NCBI GenBank assembly: GCA_947444305.1
Contig: CANEZP010000017.1
Coordinates: forward strand, 1-64,000
Direction of reading: 5' to 3'
Length of the DNA stretch: 64,000 bases
Origin: Pseudobdellovibrionaceae bacterium
GTDB lineage: Bacteria; Bdellovibrionota; Bdellovibrionia; Bdellovibrionales; UBA1609
The position numbers and the translations under genes are program-made. A model generated the notes under the pieces. It was not told the origin of the DNA, ran no database searches, and saw only the letters and a program-made list of their open reading frames with translations. Position 1 is the first letter of the stretch; each line of letters begins with the position of its first letter. Shown one piece after another: positions 44,107 to 52,653 of this stretch.

Positions 44107-45171
44107 ATGGAGCACGCGGAGCAAAGTATTTTCGTCACCCTGATGTTTGTCGGTGGTGCGCTGGTTTTGGTCTTAATCAATGGATTTTTTGTCGCGGCCG
44201 AGTTCGCGATCGTCAAAGTAAGACGAACACGCCTGCAAGAATTGGCAGGCCAGGGGGTTGCCGCCGCGCGGATTTCGATTCTTTGCGTGGATCAACTCGA
44301 CGATTACCTGTCGGCCACGCAGCTCGGTATCACCTTGGTGAGTCTCGGGCTAGGTTGGATCGGCGAGGAAGCTTTTTTTAATCTGTTCAAATATTTGATT
44401 CCGATCGTTCCGGGCGTGAGCACCACCGCTTACCACGCCGTAGCGACCGGCGTGGCGTTCTTCATTATCACTCTTCTCCATGTCGTACTGGGAGAATTGG
44501 TGCCGAAGAGTATGGCGATACAAAAGGCCGAGAAAATCACGCTCGTGATCGCCCGCCCTTTAAGATTATTCTATAGGATTGCTCGCCCGCTGATCAAAGC
44601 GTTCACCTACCTCGCGACGCTTGTCTTAAAATTGCTTGGATACGACGGGCTGGAAGAGCCCGCGCTTTCCGAAGAAGAACTCAAGCTCGTGATGAAAGAG
44701 TCGCACGAAGACGGCGTCATCTCGGAGGCGGAAGCGCAGATCATCAATCGCGCCTTCGCATTTTCGGACAAACGCGCCCGTGACATCATGACCTCGCGTG
44801 AGCGGGCGCAATTCTTAAGCCTTAACCGCACCATCGACGAGAATCTAGCGGTGACCCGGCAAAGGATGTACACGCGCTTTCCGTTGGTGAGAGATACCTT
44901 CGACAACGTCATCGGAACCGTACATATGAAAGACGCTTGGATCGAACTCGCCAAAAACCGCAGTAACGCGTCTTTCGAAAAAACCGCGCGCCCGCCCGTC
45001 TTCGTCGATCCCCGTATGCGGCAGGATAAATTGCTAAAGGTTTTTAACGAAAGCCGAACGCACCTTGCGGTCGTCAGAGATCCGCGCAGTAAGAAGAACT
45101 TGGGCGTCGTCACGATCGAAGACGTGCTCGAAGAACTTGTCGGCGACATCAAAGACGAACACGGGAACTGA
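44107..45171 (+). CDS. CNNM/CorC-type (DUF21 + CBS) membrane protein lacking the C-terminal CorC domain
   Basis: A 354-residue protein with AGGGAG before the ATG. The DUF21 (CNNM) domain (~10-200) has four hydrophobic helices and the core ALVLINGFFVAAEFAIVKVR. A CBS pair follows (~215-350: DIMTSRERAQFLSLN and LGVVTIEDVLEELVGDI). Relatives move Mg2+ or contribute to Mg/Co resistance. Most carry a ~80-residue CorC_HlyC domain after the CBS pair. Here the gene ends right after EDVLEELVGDIKDEHGN, so that domain is absent. Confidence 0.88.
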   Translation: MEHAEQSIFVTLMFVGGALVLVLINGFFVAAEFAIVKVRRTRLQELAGQGVAAARISILCVDQLDDYLSATQLGITLVSLGLGWIGEEAFFNLFKYLIPIVPGVSTTAYHAVATGVAFFIITLLHVVLGELVPKSMAIQKAEKITLVIARPLRLFYRIARPLIKAFTYLATLVLKLLGYDGLEEPALSEEELKLVMKESHEDGVISEAEAQIINRAFAFSDKRARDIMTSRERAQFLSLNRTIDENLAVTRQRMYTRFPLVRDTFDNVIGTVHMKDAWIELAKNRSNASFEKTARPPVFVDPRMRQDKLLKVFNESRTHLAVVRDPRSKKNLGVVTIEDVLEELVGDIKDEHGN

Positions 45172-45177
45172 TTTTAC

Positions 45178-45843
45178 TTAAGGGCTTTCGAGATCTTTAC
45201 GGCAATTAAAAATCGCTTCGCCGTTCGTCAGCTCCCAATAGAAAGCGTGAAAGGGCGCGCCTTGCCAGCGCGCCGAGGCGACGGGCTCCCAACGGCTACC
45301 GATGTATTCGAAGAAATGAAGGGCGGCCCATTCGTGAGGTTCGTCGGCGACGTAGCGTTTTTCGAACGTCAGGTGGTTCTCGTAATCTAGTTCGTAGTGA
45401 CCGCCGTCGAGGTGAAAAGTCGCAACGCCCACAAAGCGCCGGGCCGGGATCTTGCCGGTACCCGAATCCAACACGTGATAGGATAGCCAACGCTCCTGCG
45501 CCGAAATTTTCAGCATACGCGGGAAATAGAAAGCACTTTTAACCAGTTCGTCGGGCGTGGACTGGCGCAAGCTAATGTCCGCCAGGCGTGAGCGCACGAG
45601 GACCGAAGAAGGGACATCGCGGTCGAACTTGCGTGCTTTTGAAATATCGCCGAACTTTATATTTACCGCGGCGGTGAACGTGGCGATCGCGTCGACGATC
45701 CGGTTGGAAGTGCCCACGGGCAGTTCCGTGCCTTCCGAGGTGTAAACCTCAGGACCGTTCGCGTAGAAGCGGTCAGGCTGCGGCAGCGCACCGGCCGCGA
45801 CGGGTAAAAAGAAAAACCAAAGTTTAAGGGTATGTTTGATCAT
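45178..45843 (-). CDS. Exported protein, function unknown
   Basis: Start ATG 45843 with GGATGG upstream (221 residues; ATG 45858 is possible). A signal peptide is clear (MIKHTLKLWFFFLPVAAGAL). The mature part is beta-rich, e.g. VGVATFHLDGGHYELDYENH and WAALHFFEYIGSRWEPVA. I do not recognise the family. It converges with the CNNM gene, leaving a 6-nt gap. Confidence 0.5.
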   Translation of the reverse strand: MIKHTLKLWFFFLPVAAGALPQPDRFYANGPEVYTSEGTELPVGTSNRIVDAIATFTAAVNIKFGDISKARKFDRDVPSSVLVRSRLADISLRQSTPDELVKSAFYFPRMLKISAQERWLSYHVLDSGTGKIPARRFVGVATFHLDGGHYELDYENHLTFEKRYVADEPHEWAALHFFEYIGSRWEPVASARWQGAPFHAFYWELTNGEAIFNCRKDLESP

Positions 45844-45921
45844 AAATCCATCCGGCATCAAAAATGAAGCCCGACGGATAGCACTATCCGGAAGTTTTCA
45901 CTATGGCCTTTTTCAATTCTT

Positions 45922-46923
45922 CTAAGCCGGCGTTTCCTTAACGACGGCCTTGGCCGGTTTGTCGCCACGGAGCCCTTGGAACGAGCCGTGGCGAATTATG
46001 CCGCCCCCGGTCCACGCGCTAAACTGAATTTCGCCCACGAGTTGAGGCTTTACCCAGCGGATGCGGCCACCTTTCGGCGACTTAAGCGTAAACGGTGATT
46101 TTTTTGTCTCGAGTTTCAGCAATTTACTTTCGAGTTCACGCAGCGTCTGTTGCGTAAAGCCGGTGCCGATTTTTCCGACGTATCGCAAGTCCTTACCCTC
46201 GAATACTCCCATCAGCAATGAGCGCAGACCGCGGCCGTCGGGGGCGTCGGATTCGACAAAACCGCCGATGACAAACTCTTGCCGGTTCGAACATTTTATC
46301 TTCTGCCAGTCTGAATTACGCCCGGAATGATAAGGAGCATCGGCGCGTTTCGAAATAATGCCTTCCATTTCTCGGTCGCAATTTTTCTTCAATAACGCTT
46401 CACCGTTGTTTACCGAGTGTTCGCTAAATTTAATCTGCGCGTTGCTCTTCAGGATAAGCTTCTTCAGTAATTTTTTTCTTTCGATAAGCGGAAGACCACG
46501 CAAATCTTTTCCGTTGAGTTCGAGGAGATCAAAAATATAATAAATAAGGTGTTTGGACTCGCCCTCCGACAAAGCATTTTGCAAGCCCTGAAAATCGGGT
46601 TTGCCGTCTTTACCTTGCCAAACGATTTCACCGTCGAAGATCGCCTGCTCGGCTTTTATTTTCGCTAAACCCTTCGCGATGCCGCCGTAGGCCTCCGTCC
46701 AATCAAGACCGCTCCGGGTTAAAAGTTGCACCTTCTTGCCGAAGAGGCCCGAAACCGTACGGTAACCGTCAAACTTCATCTCGTGCAGCCAGGCTTCGCC
46801 TTGGGGCACCGACTTCATCAACTGCGCCAGCTGCGGTGGCCTGAACCATTTCGGCGGTGCCGAGAGTTTGCGTGTTCGTTTCGGATTTGCAACGCGAATA
46901 ATCTTAGGACGGTAATCGCGCAA
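45922..46923 (-). CDS. ATP-dependent DNA ligase, LigD-type ligase module alone
   Basis: A 333-residue enzyme that seals nicks using ATP. The adenylated Lys lies in motif I (HEMKFDGYR). Motif III IFDGEIVW, motif IV EGIISKRADAPY, motif V DWQKIKC and the OB domain (VGKIGTGFTQQTLRELESKL) are all visible. The sequence is closest to the ligase module of LigD, used in non-homologous end joining, but no polymerase, nuclease or Ku gene is in the window. The start is TTG 46923 with a GGGGGA upstream; this is the least certain part. Confidence 0.85.
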   Translation of the reverse strand: MRDYRPKIIRVANPKRTRKLSAPPKWFRPPQLAQLMKSVPQGEAWLHEMKFDGYRTVSGLFGKKVQLLTRSGLDWTEAYGGIAKGLAKIKAEQAIFDGEIVWQGKDGKPDFQGLQNALSEGESKHLIYYIFDLLELNGKDLRGLPLIERKKLLKKLILKSNAQIKFSEHSVNNGEALLKKNCDREMEGIISKRADAPYHSGRNSDWQKIKCSNRQEFVIGGFVESDAPDGRGLRSLLMGVFEGKDLRYVGKIGTGFTQQTLRELESKLLKLETKKSPFTLKSPKGGRIRWVKPQLVGEIQFSAWTGGGIIRHGSFQGLRGDKPAKAVVKETPA

Positions 46924-47113
46924 ATTTTCCCCCGGCGTGACCGAAAATGAAAGAAGCTAAAGCTAATTAGCAAGGCAGGTGCCAGCCCGGGTGGCGTTCC
47001 CTCGCGCACGTGGCCGCATACGGGTACTAAAATGAACGTTCTCGCTTTAACATTGCCCCGCGCCGAACGCGGCGGTAGATAGCTCCTCCCCCAACCGTTT
47101 GAAGGAGCTGAGA

Positions 47114-48010
47114 ATGCGTTTGTTGAGTTTAACTTGTTTAGTGTTTTGCCTGATGTTCACGGCCGGCGCCGCCTGGGCCGATTCCATTTTCGTTAAGCCT
47201 GTCCAAAGCCGCGGCCTCAGCGCCGACGAAGAAGGTACGGTTAATGATTTGCTGAAAATGGCCGTGGGTCGCGAATCAAAACACAGCTTGAGCCAAGAGT
47301 CTGCGGGCGCGGAAGCTACCCTCTCCGGCCAAATCGTTAAGTTGGGCAACGCTTATCTGTTCACGCTACGCAAAGAACGATCGGGCCGGAACACGGTACA
47401 ACGTGAATTAAAGGTAGCCAGTTTCGAGGAAATGGACGTCGTCACTTCAAGATTAGTTCGATCGGTTTTGAGCGAAGACTCGAACGTGGCGCAAGTCGAC
47501 GAGGTTACGGAGCAAGAAACTAAAGCGAACACCCTAAGGCTTAAATCCGTGCGCCAATTTCAATTCGGCTTCGGGCCCGCGTGGATGTCTGGCTTGCGCG
47601 CCGTGAAGCCGGCCAGCGCTTTCAGCCTAGGCTACTCATGGAGTTTGGAACAAGATTACGAACTGCTCACCATGTTCGAGTATCTTAGCAATCCCGAAAG
47701 CGCCACGTTCAGTTCTTTGTCGCTGGGCATGGGTTATTACTTTATGCGTTCGCGCCACAGCCCGTTCGTCATGGCCGATTTCGGTTACGGCTGGGCCGCC
47801 GTACCGACCGGCTGCGAAGGTTTGTGCTTAGCCGAACGTTGGAACCGCGATCGTGCTTCGGGCTGGGGTCTCGGCGCATCGCTCGGATACAAATTTTTCC
47901 GGACTTCAACGGTCAATGTATCGTTGGTCGGCCGTTACGAGTATTTGCTCGATACGATTCGCGACGAACATCCCGCGAAGACCACCGTAAAACTCGTTTT
48001 ATCTTTTTAG
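47114..48010 (+). CDS. Outer-membrane beta-barrel protein with CsgG-like N-terminal domain
   Basis: Start at ATG 47114 with AAGGAG upstream (298 residues), signal peptide ending AAWA. Residues ~25-140 resemble the CsgG/TolB-like N-terminal domain found in Bdellovibrio-type envelope proteins (SADEEGTVNDLLKMAV, then ATLSGQIVKLGNAYLFTLRK). Residues ~155-298 alternate as barrel strands (FQFGFGPAWMSGL, GLGASLGYKFF) and end in Phe (KLVLSF), the BAM recognition signal. A small outer-membrane barrel with a periplasmic domain is likely. Confidence 0.75.
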   Translation: MRLLSLTCLVFCLMFTAGAAWADSIFVKPVQSRGLSADEEGTVNDLLKMAVGRESKHSLSQESAGAEATLSGQIVKLGNAYLFTLRKERSGRNTVQRELKVASFEEMDVVTSRLVRSVLSEDSNVAQVDEVTEQETKANTLRLKSVRQFQFGFGPAWMSGLRAVKPASAFSLGYSWSLEQDYELLTMFEYLSNPESATFSSLSLGMGYYFMRSRHSPFVMADFGYGWAAVPTGCEGLCLAERWNRDRASGWGLGASLGYKFFRTSTVNVSLVGRYEYLLDTIRDEHPAKTTVKLVLSF

Positions 48011-48020
48011 TCCTTCGATG

Positions 48021-48053
48021 AACGTTGCGCGGGAATTTATTCCCCGCAACGTT
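48021..48053 (+). terminator. Hairpin after the barrel gene
   Basis: AACGTTGCG (48021-48029) pairs with CGCAACGTT (48045-48053), and GGGAA with TTCCC continue the stem after a one-base bulge. It lies 10 nt beyond the barrel stop codon. The following T-run is short, so strength is uncertain. Confidence 0.65.
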
Positions 48054-48120
48054 TGCGATGGTTGATTCAAGTGAGCGTTTAAGCGTATTAACCGTTAACT
48101 AAAACAAACGGAGAATATTT

Positions 48121-48579
48121 ATGAAACTTGCCCTCGCCTTTGCTGCCCTTATCGTAAGCGGCCTCGTCCACGCCCAAGAAATGCCGAATCTATTTGCGCA
48201 AAAAGCCGCGCGTGATCAAGCCGTCGCGACCCAAGCGCGGAACGAGCGCATGTCTAGCACGCAGCAACGGTTATTAATCGGTATGCAGCGTCTCCCGTCG
48301 GGCTTGAATTCGGCGACCGCTCAATGTTCGGATGGTTGGAACAACGGGGATTTCGAGAATAAAGTGGCCGAGGTCTGCAACGCGAAGGGTTGCTTCTCCT
48401 ACTATTCACGGGATCCGCAAAGAGCTTACGGCTTTATTTTTACCTGTAACTTCTATTTAAATAACGGTTCGCAATGTCACGCCGAGGCTTTCTCTTCGCC
48501 GCGCAACGGTTATTCGGTCCATTGCGTAATGCCTAATCTTCAGAACATGCCGCGCAAGTTGATTTACACGGATAATTAA
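48121..48579 (+). CDS. Small exported Cys-rich protein, function unknown
   Basis: A 152-residue product with a signal peptide (ends VHA, about residue 18) and CGGAG before the ATG. The mature protein has six or seven Cys, with TAQCSDGWNNGDF and VCNAKGCFSYYSRD, so disulfides are likely. An NNGSQCHAEAFSSPRNGYSV segment is also seen. No family recognised. It is probably a periplasmic or surface protein. Confidence 0.55.
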   Translation: MKLALAFAALIVSGLVHAQEMPNLFAQKAARDQAVATQARNERMSSTQQRLLIGMQRLPSGLNSATAQCSDGWNNGDFENKVAEVCNAKGCFSYYSRDPQRAYGFIFTCNFYLNNGSQCHAEAFSSPRNGYSVHCVMPNLQNMPRKLIYTDN

Positions 48580-48602
48580 TCACATTTCAGAAGTGCAAAG
48601 GT

Positions 48603-48628
48603 TGGACGCCCTAAGCTAAGGGCGTCCA
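48603..48628. terminator. Bidirectional terminator hairpin
   Basis: TGGACGCCCT (48603-48612) pairs perfectly with AGGGCGTCCA (48619-48628) around a 6-nt loop. It lies between the convergent genes ending at 48579 and 48643, suiting a terminator for both, though the T-runs are short. Confidence 0.65.
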
Positions 48629-48642
48629 GTTGCGTGGGCCGA

Positions 48643-49338
48643 CTAGTAATAAAAACGGCGGCGCATGCCTAAACCGTAACCGCGGCGATAGTACCCGCCG
48701 TATCCACGGCCGTACCCGTATCCGTAACCGCGATAGTAGCGGCCATAACCGTAGCCCGATCCGAGCCCGAGGGCACTGTAAGGCGAAAGGTATCCGTAGC
48801 GGCCGTAGCCGTAACCCGAACGACCGTAGCCATAACCGTATCCGTAACGGGAAGAATCATAGTCGTAGGTTTCTTGTTCAGTCTTCGTGCCGCGCTTCGT
48901 ACGGGGCTCAACGTATTCTTTCTCGACCTCGGGTTCCGGCTTTCTTTTCGGTTCCGCCGAAATCTCAACGACGGCTTCGGCGCCTTTCAAGACGGTGTCG
49001 CCCGTGAAAAGAAGTTTCCAATTTGTCGAGTCTTCAAAACCCGAGGGGTAGAAGGAAACGGCATTGGCCGTAAGTCCCCGCGGGTCGGTTGTTTCCTGGC
49101 CCATCTGCAAAGTGACCGTGCTTTCCTCGTCGGCGCTGGAGGCAAGAACACGCAAGGACACTAATTTAACCGATTCCCAATCGTACTTAGGGTATTTAAC
49201 CCGAAATTCGTTAGTCAAATCGATTGATTGACCGGCCCCGACGCCGACCGCGCCGTAGTGGACCGAAAGTTTCTTGGTTGCCGCTTGGGCCGAGACGCCC
49301 GCGACCAACGTGAGCATGAACAGAGCTGAACGAATCAC
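48643..49338 (-). CDS. Exported protein with a Gly/Tyr/Arg-rich C-terminal half
   Basis: A 231-residue product with GTG start after GGAGGT and a signal peptide (MIRSALFMLTLVAGVSAQAA). Residues ~25-140 form an ordered beta-rich domain. From about 155 to the end it is a low-complexity tract of GYG and RYG repeats ending MRRRFYY. Such Tyr/Arg/Gly tracts can phase-separate, bind RNA or cross-link, or form a surface matrix. I know no family with this whole architecture. A terminator hairpin follows. Confidence 0.65.
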   Translation of the reverse strand: MIRSALFMLTLVAGVSAQAATKKLSVHYGAVGVGAGQSIDLTNEFRVKYPKYDWESVKLVSLRVLASSADEESTVTLQMGQETTDPRGLTANAVSFYPSGFEDSTNWKLLFTGDTVLKGAEAVVEISAEPKRKPEPEVEKEYVEPRTKRGTKTEQETYDYDSSRYGYGYGYGRSGYGYGRYGYLSPYSALGLGSGYGYGRYYRGYGYGYGRGYGGYYRRGYGLGMRRRFYY

Positions 49339-49476
49339 CTTGTACCTCCAGTGGAGTTTCGAGTTGTCTTTGGTTTAGGTTAGGGTCTCGCCACGACCAA
49401 GCCGCTACGCGTTTCGCGCTTGAGAATATCCGCACTAATCCTTATAGTGCGGGAGCTCAATGAAGGGACTTGTTAA

Positions 49477-49884
49477 ATGACCGATGTTATTCGTCACGGG
49501 GAGGCCGATCTTACGCCCCTGCGTGGTTTGAACATTCTTTTGATCGACGATTGCGAAGATAACCAGTTCCTGTTTAAGCGTCTGCTCGTGCGAAAAGGTG
49601 CGACCGTTTCTTTAGCTAGCGACGGCCGCGAAGGTTTGGAGCAAATCAGTTCGGCGGACTTCGATTCCGTTTTGCTGGATATCCAGATGCCGGTCATGGA
49701 TGGTTTCGAAACGATGGAAGCTTTGAACAAACTCGGCTACCGCACGCCGGTCATCGCGCTCACCGGCTACAATCGCGAAAGTGAAAAAGAGAACATCCTA
49801 CTCGCCGGGTTTTCGTCGATCGTCTCGAAACCTTTGGACGCTACCCAACTGGTCAAAACAATTTTGGAATCCATCACGCAATGA
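49477..49884 (+). CDS. Single-domain response regulator (REC)
   Basis: A 135-residue receiver. Acidic pair in ILLIDDCEDNQFLFKRLL, phospho-acceptor Asp in SVLLDIQMPVMDGFETM, Thr in ALTGYN and Lys in SIVSKPLD. There is no output domain. Its ATGA overlap with the kinase downstream means the two are co-translated. It likely relays phosphate to, or tunes, that kinase. Confidence 0.92.
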   Translation: MTDVIRHGEADLTPLRGLNILLIDDCEDNQFLFKRLLVRKGATVSLASDGREGLEQISSADFDSVLLDIQMPVMDGFETMEALNKLGYRTPVIALTGYNRESEKENILLAGFSSIVSKPLDATQLVKTILESITQ

Positions 49885-51044
49885 GTGTTCTTCCCCACCC
49901 CGCGCTAAAAACTCGCAGCGTTCCCGCTAAATTACTTTACGAAAACCGTGAACAAATCCTTGAAGAATGGATGAAGCGCGTAAAAGCCGAGGTCCCACTC
50001 GCGCGTTCAATCGACAACCCGATTTTGGTGAACACGATTCCGCTGTTCATCGCCAAACTTGCCGAAACACTTTGCGAGGATGCCGGCCAAGAAAGTACCG
50101 TCGATACTTCAAACCTCGCGCAAGAACACGGCGGCGAGCGTGCGCGAATCACCCGTTACGGCCCCGACCAACTGATTCAAGAATATATTATCTTACGTGA
50201 AGTGATCGCCGGTAAATTGGCGACGCTCACGACCTTAAAAGACCGTGAAACGCGCATCATCCAAACGGCCATCGATCTCGCCATCCAGGAAGCGATGAAC
50301 GTTTTCTTCATGGTGCACGGGCGCATCCGCGAACAGTTTGTCGCCACCTTGACCCATGATTTGCGTAATCCCATCGGCGCGGTCAAAGGCGCCGCTGAAG
50401 AAATTCACGAAGTGCTCAAAGAGAAATTATCCGACGCTAGCGTGGCCGACGCCACCGATCTTTGCGATCGAATCCTTCGCTCGGCAAAACGCGCCGACCG
50501 GATGATCCAAGATATGCTCGACGCAAGCGTCGTACAAACTGGCGAGCGCTTGAATTTACAACTTACGAGTTGCAACGTGGCGGACATCGTCGCGAAAGCC
50601 GTCGCCGAATTGCCGGCCAAAATGAAATCACGTTTGAAGGTTGAGTCACAGCCCGTTGACGGTTGGTGGGACGCCGAAGCGATGCAACGTTCGGTCGAAA
50701 ATCTCGTGAGCAATGCTTTTAAGTACGGCGACGCGAGCCGCCCGGTCACCGTTACGGTCGGTCACGCTCACGAAAGAGTGATGATCTCGGTTCATAATTT
50801 CGGCAATCCCATCCCTTCCGAATCGCGCGAGAATATCTTCCAAGTTTTTCGTCGTACGGAGAGTGCGCAAAAAGGTGCCGCCAAAGGCTGGGGCATCGGC
50901 CTCGCGCTGGCACGCACGACCGCGGAACGTTCGGGCGGAAGCTTAGGTGTCGAAAGTTCCTTAGAGAAGGGCACAACTTTTACGATCGACGTGCCCCAAG
51001 ATTCCCGCCCCTACCAGGATATGCCCGACTCGAGCGGACGCTAG
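49881..51044 (+). CDS. Histidine kinase with an RsbRD-like N-terminal sensor region
   Basis: A 387-residue soluble kinase. The N-terminal ~150 residues are helical and resemble the RsbRD N-terminal region (LYENREQILEEWMKRVKAEV, then TRYGPDQLIQEYIILREVIA). HisKA carries His in LTHDLRNPIGAVKGAAEEIH. The ATPase domain has VENLVSNAFKYG and KGWGIGLALARTT. No TM segment. It is coupled to the upstream REC gene. The stop shares bases (CTAG) with the convergent opgG gene. Confidence 0.9.
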   Translation: MSVLPHPALKTRSVPAKLLYENREQILEEWMKRVKAEVPLARSIDNPILVNTIPLFIAKLAETLCEDAGQESTVDTSNLAQEHGGERARITRYGPDQLIQEYIILREVIAGKLATLTTLKDRETRIIQTAIDLAIQEAMNVFFMVHGRIREQFVATLTHDLRNPIGAVKGAAEEIHEVLKEKLSDASVADATDLCDRILRSAKRADRMIQDMLDASVVQTGERLNLQLTSCNVADIVAKAVAELPAKMKSRLKVESQPVDGWWDAEAMQRSVENLVSNAFKYGDASRPVTVTVGHAHERVMISVHNFGNPIPSESRENIFQVFRRTESAQKGAAKGWGIGLALARTTAERSGGSLGVESSLEKGTTFTIDVPQDSRPYQDMPDSSGR

Positions 51045-52591
51045 CGCAAAGCTTCTGGATCTAATTGTCCGTTCCAGGTTTCCGTAACCCGGCCGCGTGA
51101 ATCTTTTAAATAAACACGTGGATTGACCGGCTCGTCGGTGGGATAGCCGACCTCCAAATCCAGACGCCAATGCGTGCTGCCGGGGGCCTGGCCCATATAA
51201 ACTACTTTTGTATTTTCACCGCTGATGACGGGCTCGAAAGATTCACCGGGTGCGGGCGCACGGACCGGCTCGAAATCGAGAACGTACTTCACCGTTCGTT
51301 CGGGCCGGGGCAATCCGGGATTGCCGCCGGGGCCGCGGTAAGTGGCCGCCACCCGTCCGTACCCCTCCGCGAATTCGGGATCGCCAGCGGTCCAATGGAG
51401 ACGGTACGAATAAATATATTCTTGTCCGGCCCGTGCGGGTTTGGCCGGCACCCACATGGCAACGATGTTGTCGTTGGTTTCGTCGGCGGTCGGAATTTCG
51501 GTAAGCTGCACGGAGCCCTCGCCCCAGGAACCGAGCGGTTCTACCCAAAGAGAGGGCCGGCGTTCGTAAAAAGCGGCGTCTAAATAGTGCGAAGGATCGC
51601 GGTCGCGTTGAAGCAGACCAAAACCTTTGGGATTACGGTCGAGAAAACCGTTCGTGCGCACGCGCCGCGGATTGTTGAGCGGACGCCAGATTCGCTCGCC
51701 CGCGCCGGTGAGCAGTGCGAGTCCGTCGGTGTCGTGCACTTTAGGCCGCCAATCGACGTTAAGGGCTTTGTCGTAATTCGAAAACCAATACATCGAAGTC
51801 AAAGGCGCGAGGCCTAAGCGTTCAACGTCCTTACGCAGAAAAACCGCGGCCGTGATTTCCATGATGGTGTCGCCTTTGACGTCGCGCGAGATAAGGAAGC
51901 GGTAAGCACCGGTGACCGACGGACCTTCGAGCCGCGCGTATACGGTGATCGGGCTAAGGTCATCCGCGGCGCGCTCAAAATAAAATTCCGTAAAATCGGG
52001 AAACTCTTCGGGCTGTGGGTACGTGTCGATGTTCAGGGCGATGCCGCGCGCCGAAAGTCCGTACTGCCTCAAGCCGTTGAGCGCGCGGAAATAAGAGGCG
52101 CCCATGAACGCCGCCCAGTCACCCTCGACTTTGCCGTTCTTCGTTTTCGGATTTTTAATTTGGAAGCCCGCGAAGCCGGTGTCTTTAGGCAGTTTCAGGG
52201 CGACGCTGTCGGCCGGCATTTCAAAATACGACGGTGAATATTGAATTTCGCGCGCGCGCCCGTCATCGATTACGTGCATCTTCACGGTTTTTGGCGCCAG
52301 GGACCGAAGGTGAAAAAAGCTGACCGGGAACCCGCCGTTGTCTTCGGCGAATAAAGAATGTTCACCGCGAAAGCGAATGTTGTTGGCTTGATCGTAGCCC
52401 AGTCGCGAGACCAATTCCGGCGAGGGCTGCGCGCTAGGTTTGTAATCGGTCTTCGCGGATTGCCTGGCCGATTCGACGAACTCACCCCAGGCAAAAGCTC
52501 GCGGGGATCCAAGCTGTAGATGTGTGTGCGCAGCCGAAGCCGTAGCCGGAATGGACATCGCGAGCATAAATTTCAGGAAACAAACTTTCAT
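51041..52591 (-). CDS. opgG: Periplasmic glucan biosynthesis protein OpgG (MdoG)
   Basis: Start ATG 52591 with GGAGCG upstream gives 516 residues and a signal peptide ending SAAH. Family hallmarks: FAWGEFVESARQSAK, YDQANNIRFRG, GFAGFQIKNP, AAFMGASYFRALNGLRQYGL, SARGIALNIDTYPQPEEFPD and PLGSWGEGSVQLTEIPTADE. The OpgG fold is a glycoside-hydrolase-related enzyme that shapes the beta-1,6-branched periplasmic glucans made under osmotic stress. No opgH is adjacent. It follows a TonB receptor gene by 62 nt. Confidence 0.92.
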   Translation of the reverse strand: MKVCFLKFMLAMSIPATASAAHTHLQLGSPRAFAWGEFVESARQSAKTDYKPSAQPSPELVSRLGYDQANNIRFRGEHSLFAEDNGGFPVSFFHLRSLAPKTVKMHVIDDGRAREIQYSPSYFEMPADSVALKLPKDTGFAGFQIKNPKTKNGKVEGDWAAFMGASYFRALNGLRQYGLSARGIALNIDTYPQPEEFPDFTEFYFERAADDLSPITVYARLEGPSVTGAYRFLISRDVKGDTIMEITAAVFLRKDVERLGLAPLTSMYWFSNYDKALNVDWRPKVHDTDGLALLTGAGERIWRPLNNPRRVRTNGFLDRNPKGFGLLQRDRDPSHYLDAAFYERRPSLWVEPLGSWGEGSVQLTEIPTADETNDNIVAMWVPAKPARAGQEYIYSYRLHWTAGDPEFAEGYGRVAATYRGPGGNPGLPRPERTVKYVLDFEPVRAPAPGESFEPVISGENTKVVYMGQAPGSTHWRLDLEVGYPTDEPVNPRVYLKDSRGRVTETWNGQLDPEALR

Positions 52592-52653
52592 CTGCGCTCC
52601 GGTCGTTTTCTTTGTTTGCGGAAAGAAGAAAGCAAGCTCCGCGCCAAGGCCGT

